A DNA stretch of 64,000 nucleotides from Epiperipatus broadwayi. Taxonomy: Eukaryota > Onychophora > Udeonychophora > Euonychophora > Peripatidae. A model generated the notes under the pieces. It was not told the origin of the DNA. It searched no databases and was given only the letters and a program-made list of their open reading frames with translations. Position numbers and translations under genes: made by a program. This document shows, piece after piece, positions 10,776 to 21,420 of this stretch; the stretch's first letter is position 1, and each line of letters starts with the position of its first letter. The stretch spans positions 2,422,001 through 2,486,000 of the forward strand of contig JAQFVV010012496.1 in the NCBI GenBank assembly GCA_028023455.1, read 5' to 3'.

Positions 10776-11142
10776 TGTTTATTGACTAGTTTAGCTTTAT
10801 GCTTTTAATGTTAAATTTATTAAAGTACAGTTTTAAACAAAAACACTTTCCATTTATTATCTAAAAAAAATTTAACAGACAAATAAATAAAAAAGTTGAA
10901 ATAGTTGAACTATCCAATGATATATGATTTCCCAATAGTAGTGTTTACTTCCTGCCAATAGTTGGCAATCTTTATGTTATCGAAAGCACAAAATCAAAAT
11001 TAAGTCTGTAAAAGCATGATATAGTTAGCTACATTTTGTTTATTTAATTTGTATTGTTAAGATAATGTTTGCTCATACATTTAAGCTTTTCAATATCAGA
11101 AAATTGTGAACACTGCATACATATTAAATATTAAGAAAAATC
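10776..11142. other. Stretch with no recognised feature
   Basis: No gene, RNA or shared repeat recognised. Confidence 0.5.
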
Positions 11143-11395
11143 AAGTCATATATCATGTGACTTATATTTAATGGTTAAGTATAAGATAAATGCTGTGCTT
11201 GAATTGGTATTTCAGATCTAGTGTCTGAATATCATAATGCATCACCGAAAAGAGCCATCAGCTTGAAACTGGTTTGGGGATAGGAATAATTGTAGATAGA
11301 GATTTTAAATGCTTTCTCTTCTGGCATTTATCAGAAAAACTTGTTTAGAGTTATTAGCCCACTCATTATATTATATTAAATATAACTTATTATAT
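11143..11395 (+). mobile_element. Family A element, divergent copy 3
   Basis: Keeps 'TCAAGTCATATATCATGTGA', then the A body with 'GAAACTGGTTTGGGGATA' and the 3' part ending 'TTAGCCCACTCATTAT'. The hammerhead core is degenerate (CCGAAAA for CUGAUGA). Only one arm is present. Confidence 0.7.
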
Positions 11396-11574
11396 TCCAA
11401 ATTAGATTAAATATTGTGGAAGTACTGTAACAATCTAGCAAGCTATATATAAACTGTCGGTAAACATAAAATGTAGAATGAGCCACCTACACTTTAACTT
11501 TTGTCGTATATAAGTGTAGCATTTATTGACACATGAAGAGAGTGATTTTATATACTAATATAATTTCTAAACAT

Positions 11575-11700
11575 CACATATTGGATGAATATGCACTAGA
11601 TGGGAATTTTTTGCACAAGCCTTCGGGCATCCATTGATTACTCTGGTTAGCACTGAGTGGCACTACTGTATGGAGAGTTTTGTCTGTGTTAATAATTTCA
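11575..11700 (+). mobile_element. Family B fragment
   Basis: Carries the B right end only: 'GATGGGAATTTT', 'ATCCATTGATTACTCTGGTT' and 'TACTGTATGGAGAGTTTTG'. It lies inside the tandem array. No ribozyme motif remains. Confidence 0.7.
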
Positions 11701-11744
11701 AGATAACAACTATAAGCTATTCTGAAATCACTAACTAATTAAGG

Positions 11745-12150
11745 TATGGGGGATTTGAACTCGGATTTTCAAGCACCCTTTAACTATCCAAATTATCTCA
11801 TACAACTAATACACATGACCACACACATGTAGAAAAGATAAGTTGGGGGTTGGAGTGGATTGAGGCCTGTCCATTAAAGTATGAAGATTTGCTATCTTAA
11901 TATAAACTAAGCACTGATTATATATATATGTATGTGTGGGAGATTGTAATCTGGACCAACTGATGAGTGCTGGTTTAGCATGAAATGCGTATGTTGGTGA
12001 TTATTTATCTTTTCTACAAGTGTGTGGTCATGTGTATCAGTTGTATGAGGTAGTGTGGATAGTTGAAGGGTGCTCGAAAATCTGAGTTCAAATCCCTTAT
12101 ACTTACAATCAAGCTCCCAGGTTTGTGAAGAGTGCCTGGTTTTCAAATAT
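11745..12150. mobile_element. Family C inverted pair (SINE-like with hammerhead)
   Basis: Two copies face away from each other. The left copy (11745-11880, minus strand) keeps the B-box part ('GGATTTGAACTCGGATTTTC' is its complement). The right copy (11885-12150, plus strand) has a hammerhead motif at 11956-11997, then an A-box-like 'GGTAGTGTGGATAGTTGAAG' and B box 'GAGTTCAAATCCC' near 12090. The head-to-head layout resembles families A and B. A tRNA-derived body would give Pol III transcription; that is inference. Confidence 0.72.
11956..11997 (+). ncRNA. Hammerhead ribozyme-like motif, family C
   Basis: CCAA/UUGG form stem I (extendable to 5 bp). CUGAUGA is followed by a 5-bp stem II (GUGCU/AGCAU, G·U at the base) with loop GGUUU, then GAAA. 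Stem III is AUG-CG-UAU, one C-to-U change from the palindrome AUGCGCAU. The cleavage position is G rather than A, C or U, which should block cleavage. Confidence 0.7.
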
Positions 12151-12250
12151 AACTAATTAAAGTGAAAGGCTGAGGACCATATTTAACCACCTCTTAATAT
12201 TAAATTAATCTTCAGTTAATAGATTTAAATATAACATTTTAAGAGCCTAA

Positions 12251-12342
12251 TTTTTTTTTCTCATGTGTCATAGCATCAGCCAGGCAGCGAACCCGCTAAC
12301 CCGGGACAACTGCTTGTAAAACAGCTGACATATGTTGGGAAC
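12251..12342 (-). mobile_element. tRNA-derived SINE G (truncated), minus strand
   Basis: The minus-strand copy matches the SINEs at 29440 and 61921: poly(A) tail (T run at 12251-12259), 'ATAGCATCAGCC' and 'GCGAACCCGCTA' (complement of the B box). The 5' A-box side is missing past about 12335. It interrupts the tandem array. Confidence 0.8.
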
Positions 12343-12516
12343 AGTTGTGGCTTTGTGATAGATTAACTTGATGATGAGATAATAAATTCTAGTCTAATCT
12401 CTGAATAAAGAAAGTAATAACGAAAACTGAAAATCACCAATAAGCTGTATGTAAACCGTCAGTAAACTTAAAATGTAGAATGAGCCCACCTACATTTTAG
12501 CCTTCATCATGTACAG

Positions 12517-13276
12517 CAGGGTTGGCAAACTTAAAAGTAGCACGATCGATTTTCATATTTTTCATCTATCGGCGATCAACTTTTTTATGTCTCGCCAAAA
12601 CATTAACCTATAACATATGAGGCGTCAGTTACAATTTTAGATTGTTGCATAGGTTGTTGAAATAAACACTGCTGTTGCATCCAGTTGGGCTTGTAATTCT
12701 TTTAACTTTCGTTTTCTTAACTTGCTGTTGGCAGGGTAGGCGTTTTGGTACCTTTTGTGCAAACTGGAAAAATGGCTCTCCAAATTTCCTTTCTCCGGTA
12801 AGGCTACAGTAGCACAATTTATCAGATAAAGACATTTGTCTTTATGCATAGTAAAGAAATATAGTTCCTCCCAGTTATTATGAAAATGATAGGTTTTTTT
12901 TTTTTGTTTTTTAGCAATCATATTTTATCTAAAACTAAGGATTAAAAAAAATTTTAAATAAAATTTTGTATTTTATAACAAATTAACCTTCAAGCCAAAA
13001 AATGTAGTATGTTTTAATGCAAATTTCTTAGTTGCTAAATTTTTTGGAATAAGAGCAGAACAAAATAACGTAGAAACGTATGTAGATACTACATTACACT
13101 GCCGCTTGAGCGCTACCATCGGTCAACTCAGTTTAAGGAGAAGCTACAGTACATCGCATCTCATCACATATAGAATTTATAAATATAAATGTAAAAATAA
13201 AAAGATTTGGAATTGAGGCAACAGTAATCTGATGCGACTCTCAAGCTATGGGTGATTGACCGTTTGCTCACCCCTG
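12517..13276. mobile_element. hAT element with internal deletion (760 bp)
   Basis: The inverted ends are CAGGGTTGGCAAAC and GTTTGCTCACCCCTG. Probable 8-bp duplications are ATGTACAG and ATGTATAA (6 of 8 match), and the host repeat reads through once the element is removed. The minus strand encodes a BED-type zinc-finger fragment, but no catalytic domain fits in 760 bp. It is therefore an internal-deletion derivative of an autonomous hAT. Confidence 0.85.
12637..12921 (-). pseudogene. hAT transposase N-terminal BED finger fragment
   Basis: The minus-strand frame contains 'VALPEKGNLESHF' followed by 'HKRY', 'PANSKLRKRK' and 'ELQAQL', the pattern of BED zinc fingers in hAT transposases and their domesticated relatives (general transcription factor II-I repeat and ZBED-like proteins). 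The BED finger binds DNA at the element ends. The first zinc pair is damaged (only one of the usual C-x2-C cysteines in 'CLYLINC'), and everything after about residue 94 is missing. It lies inside the hAT element at 12517-13276. The second frame, at 12629-12835, is an overlapping shadow. Confidence 0.75.
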
Positions 13277-13678
13277 ATGTATAAGCATACCATTTACTGA
13301 TATACTTACATGCAGAGCACAATTTGTATATACTAATGTAAATTTAAGACAACTATAAGATATTAACCACCTTTTAATAATAAGTTAATTTTCAGTTAAT
13401 AGGTGTATATATCACTTTAATAGCCTGGATTAGATGAAATAATGCAGAAGTTCTGAAAAAAACCTCAGCAAGCTGTATGTAAACTAACTCAGAAAATATA
13501 AAATGTAGAAGGAGACTGTATACTTTAGGTTTGATCATATATAAGTATACCCTTTACTGACCTATTTACACAGAGGCAAAACTCTATACAGTAACACCAC
13601 TCAGTGCAAGCCAAAGCAATTACTGGATGCAGGAAGGTTTGTGCATAAAATCCCTATCTAGTGCCTACTCATCCAATA

Positions 13679-13721
13679 TCCCCAAACTAGTTTCTACCTT
13701 ATGGCTTTCATTAGTGAGGAG
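13679..13721 (-). ncRNA. Hammerhead-like motif, family B, core mutated
   Basis: The minus strand of the left arm keeps stem I (UCCUCA/UGGGGA), GAAA and ACUAGU, but reads CUAAUGA instead of CUGAUGA (the invariant G5 is lost). It is probably inactive. Confidence 0.5.
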
Positions 13722-13756
13722 CCTTGTATCTGAGAGCACTGAACTTAGATCAAGGC

Positions 13757-13799
13757 TCCTCACTGATGAAGGCCACAAGTTTAGAAACTAGTATGGGGA
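13757..13799 (+). ncRNA. Hammerhead ribozyme-like motif, family B
   Basis: The right arm has CUGAUGA, GAAA, ACUAGU and A at the cleavage site (allowed as H), with a 6-bp stem I UCCUCA/UGGGGA containing one G·U. Stem II has one extra U and pairs poorly. Confidence 0.6.
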
Positions 13800-14369
13800 T
13801 ATTGGATGAATAGGCACTAGGTAGCGATTTTATGCACAAACCGTCTTGCATCCATTGATTACTTTGGCTTGGACTGAGTAGTGCTACTGTATGGAGAGTT
13901 TTGCTTATGTATACACAGCTTGTGCAAGCATTAAAATGACTATCATGTGATGTTTCGTGAATTTATACTGACATACTTACACACAGAGCATGATTTATAA
14001 ATATTGACAATTTTGAGACGACTATATGCTATTCTGAAATTACTATAACTAATTAAAGTGAAAGGCTGAGTGTCATATTTAATCATCTCAATATTAAATT
14101 AATCTTCATCTGTTAGATGTAATAAATACAACTTTTTAAAAGTTTGAATTAGATTAAAGAATGTGGATGTACTGTAACCCCCTAGCAAGCTATATGTAAA
14201 CTGTCGGAAAATGTAGAATGAGCCACCTACACTTTATCTTTGATCGCATATAAGCGTACTATTTACTGACATACTCACATGCAGAGAATGGTTTATATAA
14301 TAACCAACATAATTTCAAGACAACTTATAACCATTCTAAAATCACTGTAACTAGTTAGAGCGAAAGGCG

Positions 14370-15984
14370 ATCCTAAGAAAAAAAAATTAAAAGTGAAACA
14401 AAGGCTTTTATTTACAAAAATGTATCCATTTTCATTTTCAAGATGCACATTGTCTAGTCAATGTGCATATTTAATGATATCAGAAGTGACAATATGATTA
14501 CTAATAAAACACTGAAGCAAATGTTCGACATTCCTAAAAAAAATTTTTTGTGGACGTATATCCACCCAACCATCTACGATCGTCTTTATTTAGCTTCTGG
14601 AGAAACAATTTATATTGATATCATTTCTAAACCTTGATTGAAATGATGAATACTATTTTTTGATAAACCAGCTCTAACAAATATTCAACAATGATATTTT
14701 CTTAGAACTATAATGAACAAAGATGACAGTATTTAAACAAGATCGGTTGAGATTTTCAAAATTCTGTGACATTTATCATATGTGGATCCTATTCCTGTTT
14801 TGCAATAAGTCTGATGAACAATCCTGTTTACTGGCTCATGATCTTATGTTATGTTAAACTTTTCTGTTGCTTTTTATGAGTTGATTTCTTTATGTAGATA
14901 CCCAATGGTCTAAAAATGTGTAAATAATTCCATGATCCTGGATTTATGGGATATTCTGGATTAAATAAAAGCATTAAAACCCACAATGACCGCAAAATAT
15001 TAAAAAAAACCAATGACATATATACCACCAAAGTAAAGGCAGCTCATTGACACTTGCTTAACACACCAATTAATCGTGACCTTTATTCTGTAGTTAAGAA
15101 TAGTTAGATATCCATTTACCAACCACTGCTGGATGATTAGCTGGGTTGGCCATAGGCTCTCTACTTGAATAAAAATTCTAAGCCTAAATGTGACCTGAAA
15201 AAACGTTCAGAATTCATTTGGCCTGAATTCAAATCCCATTCTATGGGCATTGTTCACAAATGCATTAACTATTATGCCATGAATTGCCGTCTGGTAAAGT
15301 GGATGATGTTGCAAAATAGCGTATTTAAAATTTATACATATAATAAAAATAAAAAAAATTCTCGCCCCTTCAAATCTTTGGTGTACTATTGCATTTAAGT
15401 ATTATATTTGAATTCTGTATAATGACTTTTATTATATGCTTAACATACATACTGACAATAAATATTCTCTTTCATGGTTGCAAATTTAATTTCAAGCAAA
15501 ATATTTAACAAGTCGTACCAAATGTTTTTTTTTTTTTTAAAGTACATTAAGTTCTTGCAAAAAATGTGGCCAGTTGAGTAACTAGGCAACAGAGTGACAC
15601 GACTAAGCGATAATACTTGATTATTCTCAGTCGTAATTTGCTATTGTTTGTCAGTCTCTTAATACGATTTAATCTAGAATTATAATTTGAAAATCATAAA
15701 CTTTGAGATTTGCATTGTAGTTTGCTGATAAGAATATATCAACTTTTTATTTACAGAATACTATTTAAAAAAGATAAAATACGGATAGAATAAAAACTTT
15801 TAGTATTCATCCGTTATATATATGCACACACAAACATATTCGACAATTTAATTATCCCAATATATTTCATCCGCAGATTAAACCAATAAGTTCATAAGAT
15901 GATAATTATTAGCTTCAAATTTTAGAATGCTAAATACTGTTGTATCTACATGAATAAATATGTTTCTGAGGCAATATAAAATCT
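14370..15984. other. Long stretch with no recognised gene
   Basis: It includes an inverted pair 'AAGATGCACATTGTCTAGTC'/'AATGTGCAT' near 14440-14468. Short open frames (a 48-codon plus-strand frame near 14490, a 60-codon minus-strand frame 14849-15031 and a 77-codon plus-strand frame 15165-15398) match no family I know. Confidence 0.4.
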
Positions 15985-16690
15985 ATCATCATCAACCATT
16001 ATCACTTCCACTGCAGGATGAAGGTCTCTCCAAGTTCAATCTATCTTATCCGATCTTTAGCTTCTCTTCTCCACATCACCTCTGCACACTTTCTTATTTC
16101 ATCCATCCATCTTACATGTGATCTATTTCTAGGTCTTTTACAATCTCTTGGAATCCAGTTTAAGATTTCAATTGTTAATCTATTATCAACTCTTCTGGCA
16201 ATGTGTTCAGCCCAACTCCAATTCAGTCTTTTAATTTTTTTAATTAGGTCAGTAACACTTGTTTGTTCTCTTACCCATATATTGCCTTTTCGATCTCTTC
16301 TTGTTACTCCTAACATGCATCTCTCCATACTTCTTTGAGTGGTCTAAAGTTTCTGTATTGCTCTTCTATTAAGTCTCCAAGTCTCAGATCCATAAGTAAG
16401 AACTGGTGAAACACATTTATTAAAAACCTTCCTTTTCAAACACATAGGCATATTTCCTTTTAGTATCAAGTTATTTCTACCAAAAGCACTCCAGCCAAGT
16501 TTAATTCTATGATTAATCTCATCCATTACGTTTCCATCTGTATTAATAATCTGACCACGGTATTTGTAGCAGTTAACTTCTAACTCATAATCAACCTTTA
16601 TTTTTATATTTTGAGAAAATCCATTGAACATTATTTTAGTCTTTTTAACATTTATTCCAGTAAAGAACAAATTTATTGGCTATTTGTAAG
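15985..16690 (-). pseudogene. RTE-like LINE reverse transcriptase C-terminus
   Basis: On the minus strand one frame is open from 16670 to 16041 except for a single stop at 16344-16346. It reads 'KKTKIMFNGF', 'YKYRGQIINTDG', 'EINHRIKLGW', 'PVLTYGSETW', then 'SMERCMLGVTRRDR', 'WSWAEHIARR' and 'RWMDEIRKC'. This is the post-palm and C-terminal part of the endonuclease-reverse transcriptases of RTE-like non-LTR elements. The palm motif with the catalytic Asp pair lies upstream and is missing, so the copy is 5'-truncated. The 3' end carries the GATGATGAT-rich tail shared by ten other fragments here. It is the best-preserved copy of this region in the window. Confidence 0.88.
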
Positions 16691-18000
16691 AGTCAGAATG
16701 CGAGAGCAATGAAAGGAAGTGATGAGAAAAAAAAAGATCGTTAGAGCCTCTGCAAATGTTGTTGTTGACATCAACAAAATTCATTAGGTTTCACAGAGCA
16801 TCCGACAATTATTCTCAGCAACATAACCCCCATTATCATATAAATATCAAACTAAAGACATTACATTTCTTTTATATCATTCTTTTTACCATTGGAATAG
16901 TCATAATCTAGAGAAATTAAAGATATATGATCTATTTATATATAAATTTTATGTCCAAAGGCAGGTAAAATAACCAGGCAACCTAATGTTTTATAAACTT
17001 TAATGAGTACTATTAAAGAGCTTATTAAGATGTGTTTTATATAAAAGATTATAATAGAAAAGGAATGTAAACAATCATTAACATGGGTTTAATGTGATGA
17101 AGAAATATATTTGCCATGAACTTTAAATGAAGACAGAACTAAGCTAATACAGCATAGTGATTGTTGTGAAATACAAAGCAGCCATCAAATATGGTTGACT
17201 TGTAGAGAAACAGCAAAATAAATATTGCTTATCAGTTTTTCCAGTTGTTGGGTGATGAGGATTTGAAATGTTTTCTACACTTGTTTTATCTTCTAGTGAG
17301 CTTATCCATTTAGCAAATAACATTCGAAAGGGTTATTTGGATTAACTATGAGCTGTCTATCCAAGACAGATCTTAGTGATTGGAATTAAAAAACAGAAAA
17401 ATTAAAATTTGTTTGCCTCATATTTTAAATTCAAATCATTGATACAACAGGTAAAATGAGTTACTAATATAACAATGCCTTTTAGTATATGTAAGGACTT
17501 TTTACTGTATAAGGCTGCACATTTTTAAATTGGCTTTATTTTGAAAAAAATCCATAAAGTCCCCATACTCCCTCTTCTTCCTATGTGTATTTAAATGCAT
17601 ACATCTTTTCAATTTTTATTAAAAATTAAATTTCCTCTTCATTAATAATTTATTTTGTACTTATTTTTAGAAATTCTAAACCTATTACAAATGTCAGATT
17701 ATATTGTTCCTTCTATAGTCTACAAGAATAGGAAAAAACTGTAAAATCTAATAAAAAAAATTTTTTTAGGTACTTATGGATAATCCTGGACACTAAACTT
17801 TATTACAAATATTCAATAAATCAATTATAAATTCCCACTAAACTAAGAAGACTCTCACATCAGCTCAAGAAGAAGTTCAAAGTATTGTAAGAAAAATTTT
17901 AAAAGATTTCATTTCAATTATTCTAGGACCCAAGATTAAGTTACAATCTTGTAGCAGAGCATTTTCTAGTTTTTAATTTGTTTATTAAGTGTCCAAAATT
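16691..18000. other. Stretch with no recognised feature
   Basis: No gene or repeat seen. The last ~150 bp may be the 5' untranslated part of the ORF1 element that follows, but its 5' end could not be located. Confidence 0.4.
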
Positions 18001-18039
18001 GATTAAGTGCTACGGAGAAGGTTTTATAACCTTCCCAAG

Positions 18040-20706
18040 ATGGATGCTGACTCTCAAAGTCAGAATAAGCAAGCATTCAGTAGTATTAAATTTAGTGACA
18101 TATTGAGAAGTGATCAAGTAATTCCGGAAGTATTTAAACAATCTAAATCAATTAAAAATAGTTCAGAAAGATGTTTAGAGGTGAAAGAACTAAAGGAAGT
18201 TCAGAAAAAAAATGAAATTTGAGGGGAAAAAAAAACTGTTCTAAAGAAAAATTAAAACGGTACCAAAAATATGGTAGATATTGGGCTAAAGATCAATGAA
18301 AACATTGAGATACAGCAAATTAAAGTTGATACAATGAAACATAAGCTAAATATTAATGATACTGCCAAGTTTCATGGAAAACTATCAGAAAATAAAGTTG
18401 TGGGCGGGTCCATCACAAAACTACTAAAATCTAAAACGATAATTAAAAATCACGGGAATTTTGTCACAAGAGAGGGCACTGTGCCTCAAATTCATGATAT
18501 AGATGCAGAACTGGAATGAAACAAAGACGAATATCACCAAAAAGACTCTACATTGATCAATACAAGAATAAATACTGAAGGACAAACTAAAAACCTCAGG
18601 AAAAGTACACAAAGTAATTATCTAGACAAAACCATGACAATTAAAAGCCAAAGCTTGGAAAAAAATAGGGAAAAAGTTACAGAAGCCCGGAAGTATCCAG
18701 TTGAACCTGCTGGTGAGAGCAATAATGCAGAACCAACACTTCCAACGTTTGCAGAAAAATTAAAAAAGGATACTAAGACTTCCAAATGGCAAGGTTTCAA
18801 AACCTCATATGCCAATGGCTTTCAAATGGAGCAGGGGGTTATTGGCCTTGAGACAAAGCTAGAGCTAGTGGTCAGAGGTCATGAAAACAATCTGAACAAT
18901 GCAAAGTATGGAAAAACTAGTCGTGCTGGCATCTCCCATGAGAATAAATTTGAGAATGGCTTAATATATCATAATGTTGAGTCAAGTACAAACAACTCTA
19001 ATCAGGATAGAAATAATTTAATTCCAGAAGACTTTCAATCAGTCAATGATGAATTTAATAATAGAATTCCTCAGAAATTGTTTAATTCCTTTCTTAGCTT
19101 CCGGAATCAGTATACTTTAACATTGAGCACAATGAATAAAAAATGTGAACTTTTCATATTTCCAATAAATGAGCTATTTGTCTTAATCAAGGACTTAAAT
19201 ATCATTGATTCAATAAGAAGGGTCTACTATCACCCTAACAAAAAATATGTCACACTAGAATTCGAGAACACTTTAGCCAAAGAAAGATTCAAAAGATCTC
19301 AAATGTTTCTAGATGGAAAATATTTAGTGAAAATTGACCTGGAAAGACCAAGATTGATAACAGGTATGGTGCGGAATTGTCATGTGGCATTTGGAAAAGA
19401 TGAATTACAGGGACTATTAGTACAGTTTGGCTCAATTGAATGGTTCACTTTCCTAATGGAAAGAAGAGCAGAGATTCAGCTGCCATCCAATAACACAATA
19501 TTTACAATGAGGCTGACTAAAGGTATCAGTCCGCTGGATATACCGTCTATTTTTGAGCAGAATAAAAGCCCAATATACATAGTAATTCGAGGAATTCAAC
19601 CACAGTGTTATGGATGTGGAGACACTGGCCATTTAATTAGGGCCTGTCCAAAAAGAGTATGCACAGAATGTGGGGAAAACTATAGTGGATTCCACAAATG
19701 TACAATAACATCAAGCAATCCTTCACTTATATATCAACAATTAGAACTAAAATCACAAGAAACTACATTATAAGGAAAATCAAGAAACCTTGCACAGTAG
19801 TTTTGAAGATGGGACAAATGCAGGTGAAGCTAGAGATACAGCCAAAGAGATAAAGAAACAATCAGCACAGGCAGAACTGACCAACTCCGAATCAATACAA
19901 TCTGAAGAATATGAAGGCACATTAGAAGAAATAGGTCAATTAAAAGAAGCTAACATGTTCAGTGATACAGAACTAAGTGAGAATGGTTCAACTCAAATGG
20001 GTAAAATGACACAAGGTGCAAGTTTCAAGAGGAAAAATAAGAATGGCTCTGGCTCGCAAACTGATGAGCATAGTGTTGTGGGCTCAAATATCGAGCTGTG
20101 TGGTGAGCAAGAAAAGAAAACTGAGGTTCTCTCAAGGAGAAAGAGAAAAAGGAAAAGAAGACAGAAGTTTGCTCAATAGGAGTCAGGGGGTGAGATGGAA
20201 ACTGAATCAGAAGGTCAGATAGTCAATGACTCAGAGGTAATGGAACGTGATATTTTAGCTCATCCCATGATCTTCAGATGTATTGTTGAATCTAAAGGGG
20301 CATGTATATAGCAATAGCGAAGTAGGGCAGATAATTTCAGAAGAGGCAGATAATCCAGAGGAAAAAATCAATAACATAGAAGAGCAATGGAATGATGAGG
20401 TTTTGTAGTGACAGGTCTGGAAGCAGGCAAGGTGAAGTAGTGCAGGGTATCGTAGAAAAGTCTGATAATCCAGTCGAAGAACTTGATAATGTAGAAGAGC
20501 AATGGAGCGATGAGGCTCATAGTGACAGTTCTGGAAGCGAGGAAGTAGATGGCTATCCAAAGGAAATGCAGCAACAAATTAGTACTAGTCCTGTGTGTAC
20601 TGATGAAACATAAGAAATTGCAGATGATGAAGAAATAAGCTCACAAGAGGAAAATTTTGAAGAAAACTCTGAACAGGAAAGCAATAGAAATTCAGAAACA
20701 GATTAA
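18040..20706 (+). pseudogene. Tx1-like LINE ORF1 (gag-like) gene, decayed
   Basis: The first ATG is at 18040 (MDADSQSQNK). Reading stays in one frame to 19773 apart from stops near 18220, 18253 and 18517, shifts by one base for 19790-20179, and returns to the first frame by 20392, ending at TAA 20704-20706: about 890 codons originally. The segment 18556-19773 encodes a globular region ('YHPNKKYVTLEFENT', 'KYLVKIDLERPR') and then two zinc knuckles: C-x2-C-x4-H-x4-C at 19606-19647 ('CYGCGDTGHLIRAC') and C-x2-C-x7-H-x-C at 19660-19701. The tail is strongly acidic with one basic patch ('RRKRKRKRRQK'). Order and spacing resemble ORF1 of Tx1-clade LINEs, an RNA-binding nucleocapsid-like protein. 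Clade assignment is a judgement. Confidence 0.82.
20349..20538 (+). repeat. 114-bp (38-codon) in-frame duplication in the ORF1 tail
   Basis: 'GATAATCCAG' to 'TCTGGAAGC' occurs at 20349-20424 and again at 20463-20538, period 114 bp. Both encode 'EEQW.DE' and an acidic Ser/Gly-rich stretch. The period is a multiple of three, so it probably arose while the frame was coding; unit 1 now has a stop. Confidence 0.85.
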
Positions 20707-20940
20707 AGTATGAATTCCATAAATGCAGTTTATACAAAGACATGGCAACATAGAAGTTGTAAGGATCTATGAATTAAAGAACTTGGCAATTCAAAGACTC
20801 TTATGAATCAATGGAGAAGACTAGGGTTATTGACTGTAATATGATCTAAAGATTCCTTTTAAACAAATGTAATTTGCATTATGTAGCGGGTGATCAGTCA
20901 CCTGCATTTTTTTTTTCCTTAATAAAAAAAAATTCCCACT
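20707..20940 (+). mobile_element. 3' UTR and poly(A) end of the ORF1 element
   Basis: After the ORF1 stop come about 230 bp ending 'CCTTAATAAAAAAAA', holding a polyadenylation-like AATAAA and an A run. The same 3' end occurs inverted at 24829-24967, where homology also stops at the A run. That marks it as the true terminus, with no ORF2 between ORF1 and poly(A). Confidence 0.8.
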
Positions 20941-21420
20941 AACTTTTAAAAACCAATAAATGTATTACAAATTAGAGTTAGTTGTTAATCCTTCATTCAT
21001 TAAGACCACAGATTCAGTATTTAAATAAAATGATTGGAAGACTATCTGGGATTATCCGTAAGTAGTCTCTTTTTTTTTCATTGTTTATAATCAATATAAC
21101 AAGCTGTTTCATATTTCTGACTTTATTTTCCATTTTAACCTTTTATTGTCAAATGATGTACTTAATTGTTTCCTCTTCTAAATGTTGTACTAAATGTTAT
21201 CTACTCTTTTGCTCACGTGTACTTCAATGCTTGTTATATCCTATTCATTATGCTTACTAGAAATTTATTCAATTAGTAATAAAATCATAGCCATTCTTTT
21301 CTATAATTGATTTATTCCTCCCTCTTCTTGTACTGCATTAGATTTTGCTTTTTGCAAATTCTTTTTAAAGTTTCGCCTACATCCATTGCAATCTCTACAT
21401 GAACATCTCAAGGATTTTCT
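20941..21420. other. A+T-rich stretch with no recognised feature
   Basis: No gene or repeat is recognised between the poly(A) end of the ORF1 element and the palindrome element that follows. Confidence 0.5.

Larger units (their letters stand above)
13574..13965. mobile_element. Family B fold-back element with ~19-bp flanking duplication
   Basis: The arms carry the B landmarks in opposite orientation: 'ACTAGTTTCTACCTTATGGC' on the left, 'GCCACAAGTTTAGAAACTAG' on the right. The host monomer sequence 'TACTGACCTATTTACACAG' (13555-13573) is repeated as 'TACTGACATACTTACACACAG' (13966-13986), consistent with a target-site duplication of about 19-21 bp, a retrotransposition-like length. Confidence 0.8.
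11376..14365 (+). repeat. Tandem array of ~310-bp monomers, broken by insertions
   Basis: A monomer starting 'CAAGCTATATGTAAACTGTC' and containing 'AATGTAGAATGAGCCACCTA', 'TTTACTGACATACTTACA' and 'CTAATTAAAGTGAAAGGCTG' begins near 11440, 12440, 13465 and 14170, with a partial monomer before the first. Without inserted elements the spacing shrinks from about 1 kb to about 270-330 bp. Insertions include family C units (about 11745-12150), a SINE (12251), a hAT element (12517-13276) and two family B pieces (11575-11700, 13574-13965). No ORF is conserved. Confidence 0.78.

Noticed and set aside
14490-15031. Short frames on both strands that seem faintly protein-like
   Set aside because: No recognisable motif, frequent stops nearby and no shared copy in the window.
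16018-16338. 106-codon plus-strand ORF
   Set aside because: Antisense shadow of the reverse transcriptase frame on the minus strand (16041-16670).
20255-20577. Minus-strand ORFs under the ORF1 tail
   Set aside because: Antisense shadows of the acidic, Glu/Asp-rich ORF1 C-terminus.
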